The notes below the pieces were generated by a model. That model worked only from the letters and a program-made list of their open reading frames with translations. It was not told where the DNA came from and did no database searches. Below are positions 48,493 to 51,478 of a DNA stretch of 51,478 bases, in pieces. Every line of letters begins with the position of its first letter. Positions within the stretch are counted from its first letter, which is position 1. The DNA is from Myxococcales bacterium (GTDB lineage: Bacteria; Myxococcota; UBA796; SXON01): the NCBI GenBank assembly GCA_009692585.1, contig SHYX01000034.1, positions 1 to 51,478 of the forward strand, in the 5' to 3' direction. The position numbers were made by a program, and so were the translations under genes.

Positions 48493-50022
48493 ATGCAAGG
48501 AGCGGACGGACATCTCAGGCTGAACCCGGCGGATTTCCCGTCGCCGCCCGCGGCCATCGCCCGCGTGGTCCGGCTCGCCTCCGATCCTGATGTCACTTCC
48601 GACACGCTCGGCGCGGTCATCGCGTCGGACCCGGCGTTCACGGCAGAGCTCCTTCGCACCGTGAATTCTCCGTTCCACGGGCTGAAGCAGCCGGTGACCG
48701 CGGCCGCACGAGCGGTCACCATCCTCGGAATTCGCGCCCTCCGCAATCTTGCCATCTGTTTCGCGGTGCGCGACTCCCTCCGCAATTCGGGTCTGCGCGA
48801 CACGGACCTCCAGGGCTTCTGGGAGGACTGTCTTCGCCGCGCCGTAGCGGCCCGGGCCATCGCTCGACTGACGGGAACGGTGTCTCCGGAGGAGGCCTTC
48901 ACCATCGGCCTGCTCCAGGACTTCGGCGTACTGGCGCTGTTGCGCGCCAACCGGGGTCAAGCGGCGCACTGGGCGCAGTGGCGCCTCCAGCTACCGGAGG
49001 CGCGGCGCGAGATCGAAATGACCCAGTTCGGAATCAGCCACGACGGCATCGCCAAACTCCTGGGCGAGCGCTGGAGTCTCCCCCCGCAGTTCGTGGACGC
49101 GCTGGCGAACCACCATTTCCCGGAGAAGTGCGGGCTGCCCTCGCGCGACCTCGCCTTCGTCGCATTCCACGCCGATAACGTGGGGGCGCTGTTGACCGGG
49201 AGGAGCAGCGCCGCGCTGGCTGCGGTCCGGGGCGGGCTCAGGGAGACCTACCAGATCGAAGAGGCCATCACCGACAAGTTCCTGGACGCGCTTCCCGGTG
49301 AGGTGGAGGATGCAGCGGCTGGCCTCGGCATGCGGGTCGCCAGGCAGGCTCCCTTCGCGAACATCCTGGCCGAAGCGAACCGCACCCTCGTTCAGATGAA
49401 CATGAGCTACCAGGAGATCACCGGCCGGTTGGAGGCCGCGCTCGTAGAAAAGGAGCGGCTCATGGAGCAGCTCGCTGCCGCCAACGCCGAGCTCGCGCGC
49501 CTCGCCTCCTTCGATTCGCTGACCGGGCTGAGCAGTCGCCGCCATTACGAAACGCTCTTCCGCGAGCTGCTCACCCGCGCCGCGGCCACCGGAAAGCCGG
49601 TGTCCCTGGTGATGGTGGATCTGGACAACTTCAAGCGGGTGAACGACAACTATGGGCATCCAACGGGCGATGCCGTGCTTCGATCGACGGCGGCGGCAAT
49701 TCTCGCGAACTCCCACGATGCGGATATCAAGGCGCGTCTTGGCGGAGAGGAGCTCGCCGTGGTGCTGCCCGACACCGATGCGCACCAGGCCTTGGCGTCG
49801 TCCGAGCGCCTGCGCGAGGCCATCGCGCGCGCGTCGGTGACCACGGGCAAGGGCCCGCTTCGGGTCACAGCGTCGTTCGGGGTGGCCACGTTCATGGGGT
49901 CGGGCCAGGCCGTCGACGTGGAGCGGTTGGCCACCATGCTCACCGACCTCGCCGACAAGGCGCTCTATCAGAGCAAGGAGCACGGCCGGAACCGGGTCAC
50001 CGTGGGCGGGCTGATTCGCTGA
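48493..50022 (+). CDS. HDOD-GGDEF signalling protein
   Basis: The product is 509 aa from ATG 48493, which has AAGAGGG at good spacing; a TTG at 48469 is less likely. Residues 10-220 are an HDOD domain (Phe-Pro-Ser-Pro-Pro-Ala-Ala-Ile-Ala-Arg-Val, Asp-Pro-Ala-Phe-Thr-Ala-Glu-Leu-Leu-Arg-Thr-Val-Asn-Ser). A helical linker precedes a GGDEF domain with Gly-Gly-Glu-Glu-Leu, Asp-Ser-Leu-Thr-Gly-Leu, Met-Val-Asp-Leu-Asp-Asn-Phe-Lys and Asn-Asp-Asn-Tyr-Gly-His. The acidic catalytic residues are present, so diguanylate cyclase activity is likely despite Leu for Phe; no Arg-x-x-Asp inhibitory site is seen. Confidence 0.92.
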   Translation: MQGADGHLRLNPADFPSPPAAIARVVRLASDPDVTSDTLGAVIASDPAFTAELLRTVNSPFHGLKQPVTAAARAVTILGIRALRNLAICFAVRDSLRNSGLRDTDLQGFWEDCLRRAVAARAIARLTGTVSPEEAFTIGLLQDFGVLALLRANRGQAAHWAQWRLQLPEARREIEMTQFGISHDGIAKLLGERWSLPPQFVDALANHHFPEKCGLPSRDLAFVAFHADNVGALLTGRSSAALAAVRGGLRETYQIEEAITDKFLDALPGEVEDAAAGLGMRVARQAPFANILAEANRTLVQMNMSYQEITGRLEAALVEKERLMEQLAAANAELARLASFDSLTGLSSRRHYETLFRELLTRAAATGKPVSLVMVDLDNFKRVNDNYGHPTGDAVLRSTAAAILANSHDADIKARLGGEELAVVLPDTDAHQALASSERLREAIARASVTTGKGPLRVTASFGVATFMGSGQAVDVERLATMLTDLADKALYQSKEHGRNRVTVGGLIR

Positions 50023-50087
50023 GCGCGGCGACTGCGGAGCGACAGGCGTCGCTGGCGCTGGTGGGGCTGGTGGCCGGTCCTTCGTTT

Positions 50088-50123
50088 GGAGGGGGGATGT
50101 CGGCGGGGTCCGTCGCCCCCTCC
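50088..50123. terminator. Possible bidirectional terminator
   Basis: GGAGGGGG (50088-50095) is the exact complement of CCCCCTCC (50116-50123) across a 20-nt loop, in the 109-bp gap between convergent genes. No T-tract is present. Confidence 0.4.
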
Positions 50124-50131
50124 TGGGTCGG

Positions 50132-51070
50132 TCAGCGCTCCAGGAAGTTCAGCAGACGCTGCCGCGCGTCGTCGGTCAGGCCGGTGAAGCCCATCGTCGC
50201 CACCTTGGCCCCGTCAATCACCTCGACTCTCTCGATGCGGGCTGCACAGCGCAAGAGCTGCTGGCCGGCGACGTAGAGATCGATCTGGGGGATGGCCACC
50301 CCCTGGAACATGGCGGGCTCGTCGCCGGAGACCTCGATGCGCACCGCGCGGTGCGACAAGCCGGCGCAGTGGTGGAACCCGACTAGGTTCGCCGCCTGGT
50401 GCAAGAGCACCATCACATCGGCCTTCACCCACGTCGTGTCGAGGCTGTGCGCCCGCAGCTCCGCGCGCTGCGTGTCGGTCACCCATTTGATGAGCTGGCG
50501 GTGCCCAGACGGCGGGAGCCCGCCGAACTCGAGACCCATGACCATGTCGCCACCCCTCGCCCCGTCCTGGCGGGCGAGGCGGCGAATCACGCCGTGGCCC
50601 ACGAAGAGACGCTCCTGGCCCAGGGGGACGCACACCTCGGTAACGGCAATGCCGTCCGTCAGATCCTCGTCGCCACCCCGGCCGATAAAAGCGCAGCCGC
50701 CGCCGCTGATGTCCACGAGCTCGCGGAGGCGGACCCCGTCCGGCAACTCGACGCTGGCCGTCGTCCCTGGGGGGGCAGGCATGCGGAAGTACTGGCGGCG
50801 TTGGATGCGTTTGAGCTCGTCGGGCAGGGCGACCAGGATGCCCTCGCCGTTGACGGAACACACGTTGGTGGTCGCGCCGAAGGGAAGGCCCCCGACCGTC
50901 AGCTCCAATCGCACCGAGCCCATGAGGCGCTCCAGGATGAGGTTCCCGTGCGCCGGCTCGACCGGCGCGAGCAGCAGGCGGCCGTCGTACACCCCAAGGA
51001 CGACTGACGAATAACCGTGCCTGTCGTCGGCGAGGAAAAGCCGCGCTGGCGTGCCCGGTTGGTAGTGCAT
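50132..51070 (-). CDS. PilZ-domain (YcgR-like) c-di-GMP receptor
   Basis: The product is 312 aa. The first about 100 residues resemble the YcgR N-terminal domain. The PilZ part begins Ile-Gln-Arg-Arg-Gln-Tyr-Phe-Arg-Met-Pro, giving the Arg-x3-Arg c-di-GMP motif, and continues Val-Asp-Ile-Ser-Gly-Gly-Gly-Cys-Ala-Phe as the Asp-x-Ser-x-x-Gly box. The last about 100 residues are a third, less clear alpha/beta domain. ATG 51070 is preferred; the upstream frame to 51238 runs through a perfect palindrome. The ribosome-binding site is weak. Confidence 0.85.
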   Translation of the reverse strand: MHYQPGTPARLFLADDRHGYSSVVLGVYDGRLLLAPVEPAHGNLILERLMGSVRLELTVGGLPFGATTNVCSVNGEGILVALPDELKRIQRRQYFRMPAPPGTTASVELPDGVRLRELVDISGGGCAFIGRGGDEDLTDGIAVTEVCVPLGQERLFVGHGVIRRLARQDGARGGDMVMGLEFGGLPPSGHRQLIKWVTDTQRAELRAHSLDTTWVKADVMVLLHQAANLVGFHHCAGLSHRAVRIEVSGDEPAMFQGVAIPQIDLYVAGQQLLRCAARIERVEVIDGAKVATMGFTGLTDDARQRLLNFLER

Positions 51071-51091
51071 CAGTTTGATTTTTCGGCCGCA

Positions 51092-51121
51092 ATCACTCGC
51101 AATCCTTGGATTGCGAGTGAT
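51092..51121. promoter_or_regulatory. Perfect 30-bp palindrome upstream of the PilZ gene
   Basis: ATCACTCGCAATCC, then TT, then GGATTGCGAGTGAT: 14-bp perfect arms around a 2-nt centre. It ends 22 nt before the start codon. The nearly absent loop disfavours an RNA terminator; a dimeric-repressor operator or a strong hairpin in the leader is possible. Confidence 0.6.
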
Positions 51122-51236
51122 CGAGGTTGGGGTCGGGAGGTCGCGGCACTGGAGCTGATCCGATCTCGTGGACAGGTTGTTGACGGTTCGTTTGCAAAAA
51201 GCGATATCACAATGGTAGGTCGGCTGCGGAGGAGGC

Positions 51237-51389
51237 AACCCGCGCGACTGGACGGAGAAACTCCGGGCTCACGAGACCGACGGGTGGGGGGTCGAGCTGC
51301 CGATTTTCCGGCGTGCGCCGGCCACGACGAAGTTCGACCTTGCGGCGACGTCGAAGGCGCTCGCGGCTATCCCCGACACCTGCAGGTAG
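51237..51389 (+). other. Start-less coding-like fragment at the window end
   Basis: The plus strand reads Asn-Pro-Arg-Asp-Trp-Thr-Glu-Lys-Leu-Arg-Ala-His-Glu-Thr-Asp-Gly-Trp-Gly-Val-Glu, with normal composition to a TAG at 51387-51389. A stop lies shortly upstream with no good start codon. It may be a decayed gene tail; family unknown. The remaining bases to 51478 hold nothing that I recognise. Confidence 0.3.
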
Positions 51390-51478
51390 GCCGACGGTGG
51401 CACGGCCCCGAGGTGCGGCAAGGGGGTCGAGCCGGCGCGGGTGCGCACGGCAGGGGGGTGTAGCGGGGCAGCGCGGGG

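Noticed and set aside
1..51478. tRNA, rRNA, riboswitch or CRISPR genes
   Set aside because: No cloverleaf, conserved rRNA block, known aptamer core or spaced repeat array was noticed by eye; a covariance-model search was not possible.

Overview
The window is GC-rich (roughly 68-70%, judged by eye) and densely coded. It carries no rRNA or tRNA gene that I can see. The gene content suggests a Myxococcota-like (former deltaproteobacterial) chromosome. The pointers are many short-signal lipoproteins, a von Willebrand factor A lipoprotein with the motif VDILWVLDNSGSM, PKD-like and TolB-like surface proteins, a TatT-type lipoprotein, a pilin-like protein and several c-di-GMP proteins. This assignment is inference.

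Layout. 1-6.1 kb is a degraded mobile-element zone: two copies of a 176-bp IS91-like end, IS91-like transposase remnants, a pair of GGGGGTCAGGACTC-type inverted repeats, and two intact surface lipoprotein genes stranded among them. 6.1-10.5 kb holds a TolB-like lipoprotein, a nuclease/helicase fusion, a ribbon-helix-helix gene and several gene fragments. 10.5-13.2 kb is a four-gene set (CysM-type synthase, JAMM protease, CysO-type carrier, MoeZ-type activator) for cysteine synthesis on a protein thiocarboxylate. 13.3-23.2 kb has a thioredoxin-fold lipoprotein, a receiver-PAS-GGDEF-EAL protein, hrpB, three surface lipoproteins and a zinc-less quinone reductase-like protein. 23.3-28.7 kb has a frameshifted ATPase, a giant PKD-like lipoprotein with an apparent AUC start, and a polytopic membrane protein.

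28.7-40.8 kb is the centrepiece: a peptide-modification locus of the His-Xaa-Ser (Hxs) type. A nine-gene minus-strand operon, mostly with 1-8 nt overlaps, runs Tat-signal protein, HxsD, HxsD-like, HxsB (radical SAM), HxsA (precursor ending in 16 Ser-His-Gly repeats), HxsC (radical SAM), and three more radical SAM proteins. A second minus-strand unit adds two further radical SAM proteins and a 4Fe-4S ferredoxin. Between the two units, on the plus strand, lie a HExxH putative peptide hydroxylase and an alpha/beta hydrolase. That makes seven radical SAM enzymes, one hydroxylase and one ferredoxin around one repetitive precursor, far more than the HxsB/HxsC pair that defines the family.

40.9-48.3 kb has nadB and, on the opposite strand, a seven-gene run: TatT-like lipoprotein, hydrolase, pyrE, secreted protein, aminopeptidase P, TolC-like protein, pilin-like protein. 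48.5-51.1 kb holds an HDOD-GGDEF protein and a convergent PilZ protein preceded by a perfect 30-bp palindrome. The last 0.4 kb contains only an unassigned coding fragment.
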